A stretch of DNA of 64,000 bases, from the NCBI RefSeq assembly GCF_020071995.1, contig NZ_JABWTK010000005.1, positions 186,001 through 250,000 of the forward strand, read 5' to 3'. The stretch is from Planococcus chinensis (lineage in GTDB: Bacteria; Bacillota; Bacilli; Bacillales_A; Planococcaceae). Both the position numbers and the translations under genes were made by a program. The notes below the pieces were generated by a model. The model was given only the letters and a program-made list of their open reading frames with translations, searched no databases and was not told the origin of the DNA. Below are positions 8,813 to 16,899 of this stretch, piece by piece; position 1 is the first letter of the stretch, and every line of letters begins with the position of its first letter.

Positions 8813-10849
8813 ATGATAATTTTTGGATGGTTTGATGACCTCTTCAAATATATATCTGAAAGAGGTCTGGATCCTTTCACGAACGGATTTATGGCGTTTC
8901 AGTTGATTGTATTTGGAGGCTTGATAATAGCACACCTACTAATGAATCGGCATAACTACAGTTCAATGATAAAAGTGAAAAAAGGGCTTAGGGAATTGGA
9001 TTCTCAAACCAATATTGAAGCGCTTAATTTTGAAATTAATAAAGTATTTAATGAAGCTTCTGACAAATCCCTCTACAAGCAGCAATGGGACAAATACTAT
9101 AAGCGGATTAAAAAAGGCCAAGCAGTTGATGAGAAAATCCGAGTCGAACCTTTCTTTGGATATGATGCAATGCACGATACGCTTGGGCGTAGACATATTC
9201 TGGATTATGGAGGAGGTCTCCATGTATCGTTAGGTGTATTAGGGACATTTATAGGGTTGGCCATTGGCCTCTCCGGACTGAATGTTATTGATCCGGAAGT
9301 TTTAAGGGAAGGGGTTGCGGGCTTAATCGGAGGGATGAAAACGGCATTTTATACTTCGGTGCTTGGTGTTGTTCTCTCACTGATATGGATTTTTGTCGAT
9401 AGAGCTATTTCTGCCAAAACTAATAAAGAAATTGATTGGCACATAGATAGACTGCATTATTTCTTGAATGCAGATGATGAAGAAATTTTCTTGAATCGTC
9501 TTGAAAAAATTACGCAACAGCAGTCAGAACAAATGAAAACACTCTTAACCGATGCACTAGAAAAAGCGATGAATCCATTTATCCAAACGATTGAGACCGG
9601 AAATAGAGAAATTACCAACCATTTAATTGCACAGTCAGAAACGTCGAAAGAGCATCTTGATGTCATCAAAACGCAGGGTGATGAATTGACTTCTAAAATA
9701 GCAGAGCAGATAACACCTTTTGTTGAGACAATAGAAGCCGGCAATAAAGAAATTACGAGTCATTTAATTGCTCAGTCAGAAACATCAAAAGAACATCTCA
9801 ATATTATCAAAACACAAGGTGATGAATTATCTTCTAAACTCATAGAACAGATAACGTCAGCTACAAGTGAAACTATAGAGGACTTTAATAAACTATTAAA
9901 AAACTCACAAACTACTCAACAGGAAATGTTTAGTTCAATCGATGGTGTAGTCGGCCAGATTAAAGATGCGTCTACCACGAATGTAGAAATGCTTACTCGA
10001 ACAAATGAAATGGTATCCAGCTTTTCTACACTTACTGATCAGATGGATTCTACACAGAAAAACTATGCGGAATCCCAGGAACAAATCGCAAATCTGGCTG
10101 CTGATATAGGATTGATGCAAGGGATGATGATACAACACGTTGAATTGCAAGGCGACTTGAATCAACAGAACCGGGAATTCATGTTGAAGTCGGATGAACT
10201 GGTGAATCAGTTTGTTGATTTTGGAAATAAAATGAGTGAAGTCCAGCAAACGATGATAGAAGATTTGGTACAGAAAACGGACATCGTTTCTCGCCGTTTT
10301 GAAAGCTTGTCCAATGAATTAGTGAAATCAACAGAACTACAGTTGAGCGTGTCGAAAGAGTCTGCTGACTTTATGGAAAGAGCCAAAACGGCAATTGCCG
10401 AATTAATTCCTTTGAGCTCTTCATTGACAGAGACCGTCACAGGACTTGGGGGATTAGCTCAGTCCTTCATGGAAATGAAAGAGGCACAAAGTGAATTGAT
10501 TCCGCAGCTTGAAGGTTGGAATCAAAATTTAGCCGGCCGTATGACGGACTTCATGTCACTTACTGAAACGAACTTAAAAGAAACCACATCGCAAATTAAA
10601 TATTCCAAAGAGCAATGGGATTCGACTGCTAAAAACTTTGCAGCTGTGAAAAATGAGTTGTCCAATTCATTAGGCGAGTTTAAATCAAATATTGAATCTG
10701 GTGTACAAACGACATTCCAACAGTTTGACCAGGAATTAAAAGAAGCAGTGCAGCACTTTAAAATCATCTCGGACAATTACGGAGATTCTATTGAAATTTT
10801 AACGGATTATGTAGAGCAATTAAGAAATAAGGTTGAATTAGAAGTATGA
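8813..10849 (+). CDS. zorA: ZorA: Zorya motor protein (MotA/TolQ/ExbB family)
   Basis: 678 aa. Seen: a transmembrane helix near residues 24-43, a soluble domain, two further helices near 135-157 and 172-196 with the Gly-rich MotA/ExbB pattern (LGVLGTFIGLAIGL), then a ~450-residue coiled-coil tail. Family knowledge: ZorA forms a pentamer around ZorB, making a proton-driven inner-membrane motor whose long cytoplasmic tail transmits the phage-sensing signal. The tail here contains a tandem duplication of 47 residues (255-301 and 302-348). The stop overlaps the zorB start (ATGA). Start: GGGGG 7-8 nt upstream of the ATG. Confidence 0.92.
   Translation: MIIFGWFDDLFKYISERGLDPFTNGFMAFQLIVFGGLIIAHLLMNRHNYSSMIKVKKGLRELDSQTNIEALNFEINKVFNEASDKSLYKQQWDKYYKRIKKGQAVDEKIRVEPFFGYDAMHDTLGRRHILDYGGGLHVSLGVLGTFIGLAIGLSGLNVIDPEVLREGVAGLIGGMKTAFYTSVLGVVLSLIWIFVDRAISAKTNKEIDWHIDRLHYFLNADDEEIFLNRLEKITQQQSEQMKTLLTDALEKAMNPFIQTIETGNREITNHLIAQSETSKEHLDVIKTQGDELTSKIAEQITPFVETIEAGNKEITSHLIAQSETSKEHLNIIKTQGDELSSKLIEQITSATSETIEDFNKLLKNSQTTQQEMFSSIDGVVGQIKDASTTNVEMLTRTNEMVSSFSTLTDQMDSTQKNYAESQEQIANLAADIGLMQGMMIQHVELQGDLNQQNREFMLKSDELVNQFVDFGNKMSEVQQTMIEDLVQKTDIVSRRFESLSNELVKSTELQLSVSKESADFMERAKTAIAELIPLSSSLTETVTGLGGLAQSFMEMKEAQSELIPQLEGWNQNLAGRMTDFMSLTETNLKETTSQIKYSKEQWDSTAKNFAAVKNELSNSLGEFKSNIESGVQTTFQQFDQELKEAVQHFKIISDNYGDSIEILTDYVEQLRNKVELEV
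9575..9856 (+). repeat. Tandem 141-bp duplication inside the zorA tail
   Basis: Two in-frame copies (9575-9715 and 9716-9856) encode 47 residues each. They share the same skeleton: PF-x-x-TIE-x-GN, HLIAQSETSKEHL and IKTQGDEL. Protein identity is about 75-80% by eye; the DNA has diverged more, so the event is not recent. Confidence 0.85.
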
Positions 10850-11517
10850 GAAGGCAAAGAAAAGAAACAAATTACTGGATGTCATATGCCGATTTGATGA
10901 GTGCCATGCTTATGGTATTTGCGTTGCTATTGACAATTGTCATTTTGGACTACCGGGAAGATATGCTGGAAAAGCAAAAACAAATCGATGCGGTCACTAA
11001 TGTGAAAAATGATATAATCGCAGCTTTAACTGAAGAGTTCAAGGGTTCGAATTTGAATATTGAAGTGGATGCCCAAACGGGAGCTATCCGTTTTCCAGGG
11101 AATATTCTCTATGATACGGGTTCCTCAGAAGTTTCGAAAGAAGGGAAAAAGTTTTTAAGCACATTCGTCCCGAAATACTTCAGCATCATCTTGCAGGACA
11201 AATTCAAAGATGAGATTTCCTCAATTATTGTCGAAGGGCACACGGATAAAGAAGGTCCTTATATTTACAATTTGAACTTATCTCAGAGCAGAGCATTTTC
11301 AGTAGTAGAGGTGATTTACTCGGATGGGTTCAAAGATTTCCCATACAAGGAGTTATCGAAGAATTATTTGACTTCTAATGGCAGAAGTTTTACGGTTCCA
11401 ATTAATAATGAAGATGGCAGTTACAATGCTGAAAAGTCACGAAGAGTAGAATTCCTATTTCGTTTAAAAGAGGAAGAAAGAATTGAAGAAATTCAAAAGT
11501 TGGTGAATGAAGAATGA
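10846..11517 (+). CDS. zorB: ZorB: Zorya stator-like protein (MotB/OmpA type)
   Basis: 223 aa. Seen: a short cytoplasmic N-terminus, one transmembrane helix (about 14-35) carrying D16 in YADLMS, the proton-carrying Asp expected in MotB/ExbD-like plugs, and a periplasmic-type OmpA/MotB peptidoglycan-binding domain with GHTD (131-134) and SQSRA (146-150). Family knowledge: two ZorB chains sit inside the ZorA pentamer and anchor the motor to peptidoglycan. Start and stop codons overlap zorA and zorC by four bases (ATGA), implying translational coupling. Confidence 0.92.
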   Translation: MRRQRKETNYWMSYADLMSAMLMVFALLLTIVILDYREDMLEKQKQIDAVTNVKNDIIAALTEEFKGSNLNIEVDAQTGAIRFPGNILYDTGSSEVSKEGKKFLSTFVPKYFSIILQDKFKDEISSIIVEGHTDKEGPYIYNLNLSQSRAFSVVEVIYSDGFKDFPYKELSKNYLTSNGRSFTVPINNEDGSYNAEKSRRVEFLFRLKEEERIEEIQKLVNEE

Positions 11518-12767
11518 ATTTCGTATACAAGCCGGTATATATTTCTGACTGGGTAAATCGCGAAATCAAGCATCGACGGAGAACGGATTATGATACGGCT
11601 GAATTTCAGACGCTATTAAATGAATTCAAAAGTTTAATTTACTATTACGCTGATAAAAAGTACGGAGAGTTTAAAGAGTGGTTTGAAAAGGTGAATCCTA
11701 AAAAATTTAAAGTGTTTCCGTTTTTGATGGAACATATTTCACCGAAGAACAGGTGGAAACTTGTTCAAGATAAGTTGCTGCAAAGAAGTAAAAAAGATCC
11801 GCGGTTATTTGATTATGCGTTGGAAGCTTGTTATATCGATCATCGGTTTGAAGGCAATTGGAAAATTGTCCGGGAAAGCTATATAGAAAATAAAGCGGCA
11901 GTAACTCAAGGATGGTCTTCGAAAAAAAAGATTTTTTGGGATGACTTTGTCAAAGTTGAAAATCGGCAGCAGCACTTTATATTAGGCGAAATGAAGAAAT
12001 CGTTAAATTTTAATGATTTAATCGATTTTCTAATGCTGAAGGAAAGCCATAGTTTTTACAATAGTGTCCTGTTGGAGTTGTTTTCCAATGGTACTCAGGA
12101 GTTTTATAAGGACCAGCAGGAAAAGTTTATTGAACTGATGAATCAGTCGGATAATGTTAAACAGCAAATACTTGCCGGAGGTTTCATTCGTTCAAATAGT
12201 GTCTTTAAGTTGCAAAAAATTAGCCAAGTGATTTACAAAAATCTTGGAACGTATGTACGCCAGCCGATGAAGTGGTCAGATGTTGGCGAAAAAGAAAAAA
12301 TCGCTTTTCATGGGTGGGTAATGTCCAAAGAACTTAAGAACTTCTTCGGGAACTTAAATCAGAACCATGAACGCTTTAAGTATTGGGAAAAGTTTTCAAC
12401 AAAATTAGAAAAAGTAGTTGTACTAAGCCAAGATAAAACAATGCTAATGTACTTTTATGATGTAGTGATCATTGAAGTTTTAGGGGTCGGTGCCGTATAC
12501 GTATATGATAAAGATTTCTTTAATCAGAAATTTGGTCAGCGTATTGCGATGCATGAAAATGATACACAATCTAATCGATATTCTTATTCAAGACATGTGG
12601 TTCGAAGAAGTTTGCTGATGGAAAAAGAATGGGTAGTAACAGGTGGGTGGCTTACACACAATCAAGGATGGCAAGCTAATTTTGATAGGTTCCTAAGCAG
12701 AAGACTAGGTTGGGAAGTGAATGAAAATGAAATTATTCGCAAGCAGAAAATCTTTGATAATCAGTGA
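11514..12767 (+). CDS. zorC: ZorC: Zorya EH-signature protein
   Basis: 417 aa. A soluble, helix-rich protein. In its C-terminal half, RFKYWEKF followed by EVLGVGAVYVY fits the EH-signature region that defines ZorC. Family knowledge: ZorC is a DNA-binding cytosolic component of type I Zorya, recruited when the ZorAB motor is triggered. From memory it is shorter than the well-studied E. coli protein; the C-terminal signature is intact. It overlaps zorB by 4 nt and zorD by up to 47 nt, so the three are co-translated. Confidence 0.85.
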   Translation: MNFVYKPVYISDWVNREIKHRRRTDYDTAEFQTLLNEFKSLIYYYADKKYGEFKEWFEKVNPKKFKVFPFLMEHISPKNRWKLVQDKLLQRSKKDPRLFDYALEACYIDHRFEGNWKIVRESYIENKAAVTQGWSSKKKIFWDDFVKVENRQQHFILGEMKKSLNFNDLIDFLMLKESHSFYNSVLLELFSNGTQEFYKDQQEKFIELMNQSDNVKQQILAGGFIRSNSVFKLQKISQVIYKNLGTYVRQPMKWSDVGEKEKIAFHGWVMSKELKNFFGNLNQNHERFKYWEKFSTKLEKVVVLSQDKTMLMYFYDVVIIEVLGVGAVYVYDKDFFNQKFGQRIAMHENDTQSNRYSYSRHVVRRSLLMEKEWVVTGGWLTHNQGWQANFDRFLSRRLGWEVNENEIIRKQKIFDNQ

Positions 12768-15330
12768 GTATAAGGTGGAGAATGGGAACATCCGCTTTAA
12801 GTTTTTTGAAAAAGTTAAAGCGCAGCTTAACCCGATTAGCGTTCCTTTATCAGACGCTGATTTCCGGAAATATTATAAGCTTGAAGGATTCGATCAATAT
12901 GCAGCTTATGAAGAATTAAGTGAGACTGAATATATGGAAGGTCTCTCCTTACCAGTTGAACGCTATTATGAATTGATAGCTATAGAAGATTTTAAGCCCA
13001 TTCTGACAAGAATGGGCTTGCCTGTATCCTTAAAAGAAGTTAAAGCTAGTTTGAAAATGGTTGGAGATTCAGGACGGGACCCGGTCTTTTCTTTGAATTT
13101 ATACAATGATAAAAATGAATTGATTCAGTACGAAGGGAAAATAGAGTATCCTTTCTATGAAACGATAAACGATTCACACTACCTGCCAAAAGAGGTATGG
13201 CAACTGCACGAAGCAATTGAAGATTCTTCATTTTCTACAGGCTATGAAAAGATGGCAAAGATACAAAAAATTGCTCTATTAAATAATTTTGAAATTGATG
13301 ATTTTTTAAAGCGGGAAAATTATGAGTATATTGAGGAAATTTCGATTGAACCTGAGATGCTTAGCCAGGATTTAATGAAATTAAAGATTATCGGAGAGAG
13401 TGCGGAAATCACAGAACACCTTAACAATAACCTGCAGAATTCGACAATCCGCAATGGCGATAAAAGAACACGTATTGCGACCAGCAAAAAGTTGCGCGAA
13501 GACATTTCCATCATTAAATCTCATGATGTATTGCAAGGAGATGAGATTCCTCAGTTTTTTGAGAATCCGAAATCTCTGTTCCCAGACCATGAATTTAGTT
13601 TTGATATTGAAGCTTTTTCGGAAAGAGTAAAAGGGTTTGTAGTCATAAAAAAACCGCGCCCTATTGTTCGGGAAGGAAAGTTGCAGTGGTTTGATGCTGA
13701 AACCGGTGAAGAAATTCTATTTGATGAACAAGCGTTAAAGGATGAAATTACAAAAAGTCCGGAGAAGAGTTTTTACCAGCTTAACCGTGAATTCATATAC
13801 GCAGACAGTAAACTAAAGAAAGCTTTAGGATTTGGTAACGAAGAAGAGAAAACGGATAAAGAACGAATGGCTCTTGATATTTTTGATAACGAACAGGCTC
13901 TTGAGTTCGATACGACAGCTGCTTCTGAAAAGGCATATGAAGATTTTTCGGTTCCTGCTAATCTGAAAGCATCTCTTTATGATTATCAAAGAGAAGGATA
14001 TAGCTGGATAGCTAGCCTTGAAAAAAGTAATACAGGCGGATTATTGGCAGATGATATGGGGCTGGGCAAAACGCTTCAGGTTATTGCTTTTCTGCTCCAT
14101 CAAGAATCGCAAGGCAGGCTCGCACCTTCCCTTATCATTCTCCCTATAGCCCTTATCGAGAACTGGAAAAACGAAATCAAAAAGTTTGCTCCATCGCTAG
14201 CCGATAAAATCTATATCCACTTAGGAAGCCATCGGATAAAAGATGTAGAATACCTAAAGAGCCGGCCTATAACATTTATTAGCTACGACACTTTAAAATT
14301 AGATCAGCTTATGTTTGGACAGATTAAGTATAAAAACATAATTGCAGACGAAGCCCAAAATGTTAAATCCCATGGCACTTCTAGATCAAGAGCCATTCGG
14401 GCCATGCAAGGAGACTTCAGATTAGCAATGACCGGCACCCCGGTAGAAAACACTCTTGAGGAATTATGGTCTATCATGGACTTTGTTGAACCTGGAGCAA
14501 TGGAATCTCTTGCGGATTTCAGAAAACAGTTTATAAAAAATCGGAATGACGAGCTGTTAATGGAAACATTAAAACCTTATTATTTACGCCGTACGAAAAA
14601 AGAAGTGTTATCAGGGAAGATGCCTGATAAGCATTTGTTGGAACCAAAATATTTGAACGCATCGCAAAAACAGAGTGCACTTTCTGAAGCGATTGTATCT
14701 TCATTGCGTTCAAAACAAGGAATGGTCTTAAACGCAATTATGAATTTAAGACAAATATATGCACACCCAGCAGTCTTGTTCAGTGAAGAACCGGTACTAG
14801 AAGATTCTCCGAAGCTCGTCGAATTAATGAAGGTATTGAAAACAGTAAAGAAGAAAGATGAAAAAGTACTGGTTTTTACAGAGTTTAGAAAAGTACAATC
14901 CATCTTGAGAGCTGAAATAACCAAGGAATTTGGAATTCATGTACCGATTATTGACGGAATGACAAAGAACCGTGCCGACGTCGTAGAAGGATTTAATAGT
15001 ATAGCAGGGTTCGGAATAATGATTCTTTCTCCAAAAGCAGCTGGAGTGGGGTTGACTATAACTAGTGCAAATCATGTTGTTCACTATACGAGATGGTGGA
15101 ATCCGGCAGTAGAAAATCAAGCCACAGATAGAGCCTATCGGATTGGACAGACTAAAGATGTCTATGTTTATCAGTTTATAACACAAGATAAACGCAACTT
15201 TCCGAATGGCACGGTAGAAGAAATTATGCATAATTTGCTTCTGGAAAAATCAGAACTTGCCGAGAATGTAATCATTCCATTTGATACTGCATCATTTCAA
15301 AATCAAGTGCTTCAACAAATTCAAAAATAG
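12721..15330 (+). CDS. zorD: ZorD: SNF2-family helicase/nuclease-type effector of Zorya
   Basis: 869 aa as drawn. Seen: the SNF2 core with Walker A in DDMGLGKT (about 444-451), DEAQ (about 543-546), TGTPVENTLEELW, YYLRRTKKEV, and the C-terminal helicase lobe with VLVFTEFRK and RWWNPAVENQATDRAYRIGQ. The N-terminal ~400 residues are unassigned. Family knowledge: ZorD is the DNA-targeting effector of type I Zorya, autoinhibited until recruited. The start is uncertain: ATG 12721 lies inside zorC, while TTG 12754 and GTG 12775 are in-frame alternatives. A terminator follows the stop by about 20 nt, closing the operon. Confidence 0.9.
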   Translation: MKMKLFASRKSLIISEYKVENGNIRFKFFEKVKAQLNPISVPLSDADFRKYYKLEGFDQYAAYEELSETEYMEGLSLPVERYYELIAIEDFKPILTRMGLPVSLKEVKASLKMVGDSGRDPVFSLNLYNDKNELIQYEGKIEYPFYETINDSHYLPKEVWQLHEAIEDSSFSTGYEKMAKIQKIALLNNFEIDDFLKRENYEYIEEISIEPEMLSQDLMKLKIIGESAEITEHLNNNLQNSTIRNGDKRTRIATSKKLREDISIIKSHDVLQGDEIPQFFENPKSLFPDHEFSFDIEAFSERVKGFVVIKKPRPIVREGKLQWFDAETGEEILFDEQALKDEITKSPEKSFYQLNREFIYADSKLKKALGFGNEEEKTDKERMALDIFDNEQALEFDTTAASEKAYEDFSVPANLKASLYDYQREGYSWIASLEKSNTGGLLADDMGLGKTLQVIAFLLHQESQGRLAPSLIILPIALIENWKNEIKKFAPSLADKIYIHLGSHRIKDVEYLKSRPITFISYDTLKLDQLMFGQIKYKNIIADEAQNVKSHGTSRSRAIRAMQGDFRLAMTGTPVENTLEELWSIMDFVEPGAMESLADFRKQFIKNRNDELLMETLKPYYLRRTKKEVLSGKMPDKHLLEPKYLNASQKQSALSEAIVSSLRSKQGMVLNAIMNLRQIYAHPAVLFSEEPVLEDSPKLVELMKVLKTVKKKDEKVLVFTEFRKVQSILRAEITKEFGIHVPIIDGMTKNRADVVEGFNSIAGFGIMILSPKAAGVGLTITSANHVVHYTRWWNPAVENQATDRAYRIGQTKDVYVYQFITQDKRNFPNGTVEEIMHNLLLEKSELAENVIIPFDTASFQNQVLQQIQK

Positions 15331-15349
15331 ACTGAAGTTAATTCCATGT

Positions 15350-15395
15350 AAGCACCTCCATTCAAGATTTTCAGAGTGGATGTGCTTATTTTTTT
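15350..15395 (+). terminator. Terminator of the Zorya operon
   Basis: An imperfect ~14-bp stem (AAGCACCTCCATTC with GAGTGGATGTGCTT) is followed by ATTTTTTT. Confidence 0.75.
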
Positions 15396-15530
15396 GTAAG
15401 TTTTCCGAGGTGAAAAATATTGTACTAAATACTCTTAGGCAAAATTGAGTTCTTTGAAAAGCGGGGTAAAAATAAGGCCAATATAGATAAGGGTTAATGG
15501 ATATTTAATCTTTTAGAGAGAATATATTAC

Positions 15531-15612
15531 ATTTATTTGTAATATATAGTTAATTTTTAGTATAAAGTGCTATACTGATTTTAGTTATTAGTAACTATTT
15601 ATTTGTAATATA
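15531..15612 (+). promoter_or_regulatory. Promoter and repeat elements before the DUF2325 gene
   Basis: A 16-bp direct repeat ATTTATTTGTAATATA occurs at 15531-15546 and 15597-15612. Between the copies are TATACT (15571-15576, a likely -10) and the inverted repeat AGTTA-TTAG-TAACT (15583-15596). The arrangement suggests a regulated promoter separate from Zorya; the -35 is weak. Confidence 0.45.
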
Positions 15613-15625
15613 GGGGGGTATGAAG

Positions 15626-16756
15626 ATGCATGAAGTATATTTTGATTACATTAAGGCAGAACAAATAAAGTTGTTGGAAAAACTAAAAATAAATAGTGAT
15701 GAAACTGAAGTTCAAATATATATAGAACAAGCAAAATTAATACAACTCGTCCTTCAAATGTTTAAAAAAACTTCGGAGGTTCTTGAATCTCTACCAGAAG
15801 AAAAATTTGAAACAATGTATGGCTCAACGGAAAAAGAAATCGATCTACAAAGACTATATTTGAAACAGGATTGGTCTATAAAAAATTACGAAGAAAACCG
15901 CGGCGATGATCTTGCGGAAGAAATATCAGCAGTTTACAAATTCAGTCGTCTTTTAGTAGGAGGCGAATTATCCGGCATCAAAGCCTATCTTCCGGAAGAA
16001 GTAGTGCGAAAAAATGATATCGAACACGGAGATATGGTTAGAGTATATCCAATTGGTGTTTTGCCTAATGGAGATACTAAGTATGCTTATGCCCTTGAAG
16101 AAAAGATGGGAGAAGAGGCCCCAAAGAACAGAAAACAACATAATTATTGCTTAGTAGAAGAAAGTTCTTCAAATCTGATTTGTAAATCTAATAAAGATGG
16201 CATCTTTCGTGAAGACGACATTTTCCCGGTTTTTCATATCTCGGATAAAGATGCATTTAAGCATGAGTTAGCCCCAGGAGATATTGTAGACATTGCTATT
16301 GAAAATAATGATTGGCAAAAAGGAAAAGTAATTTGGAAGCATGAAATTAAATCAAAGCAAATTCAAAAAAAGCTTACCGTGAAGTCGGACAAAAAAACAA
16401 AAGTGAAATCTAGCAACCAAAATGAAGAAATAAAAAGATCTTTAAAAGGCAAGACAGTTCTAATCGTTTCGAATAAACATGACCAGTCTAGCTATGAATC
16501 TCCTATAGCTAAACGCGGCGGGAAATTATTGATGGCCGACAGGGACTATTCAGTAGACATACTGAATTCTCTAGTTGCAAAATCAGACGCTGTTATTTTA
16601 ATTACTTCAGCTTGTTCTCATAGAGCGATGTGGACAGTAAAGGATAAAGCAAAAGAGCTTGGGATTCCATTTATTCCTTCCAGACATAAGGGGACGACTC
16701 ATAATGTAAATCTGGCAGAACAAATATTTATGAAGGAAGAAATTTTATTTAAATAA
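15626..16756 (+). CDS. DUF2325 domain protein next to Zorya
   Basis: 376 aa. Seen: a C-terminal ~90-residue DUF2325 domain (about 275-365) with KTVLIVSN, a GGK-LL-x-x-DRD segment, ACSHRAMW and the IPF-x-PSRHKG strand. A central β-rich region (about 110-245) contains SGIKAYLPEEVV and a Gly-Asp-rich turn; the N-terminus is helical and charged. A basic Lys-rich linker (about 245-272) joins them. Family knowledge: DUF2325 occurs in uncharacterised proteins, sometimes near defence genes; activity unknown. ATG 15626 is preferred over 15620 because the GGGGGG site needs the longer spacing. Its promoter region and the Zorya terminator suggest independent transcription. It may regulate or accompany the neighbouring systems, but that is inference. 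Confidence 0.75.
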   Translation: MHEVYFDYIKAEQIKLLEKLKINSDETEVQIYIEQAKLIQLVLQMFKKTSEVLESLPEEKFETMYGSTEKEIDLQRLYLKQDWSIKNYEENRGDDLAEEISAVYKFSRLLVGGELSGIKAYLPEEVVRKNDIEHGDMVRVYPIGVLPNGDTKYAYALEEKMGEEAPKNRKQHNYCLVEESSSNLICKSNKDGIFREDDIFPVFHISDKDAFKHELAPGDIVDIAIENNDWQKGKVIWKHEIKSKQIQKKLTVKSDKKTKVKSSNQNEEIKRSLKGKTVLIVSNKHDQSSYESPIAKRGGKLLMADRDYSVDILNSLVAKSDAVILITSACSHRAMWTVKDKAKELGIPFIPSRHKGTTHNVNLAEQIFMKEEILFK

Positions 16757-16899
16757 AACAATGTGACCTATCCTCACTTGAAGATAAAACTTTAAAAAAC
16801 TAGTATTTAATCTTTTTAAAATGTCATTTTGGTCTCAAAAAGAATTAAAGAATTTCATACTTGGCGAACAAGAATAAATTAAAAGAGGAGAATTAATTA

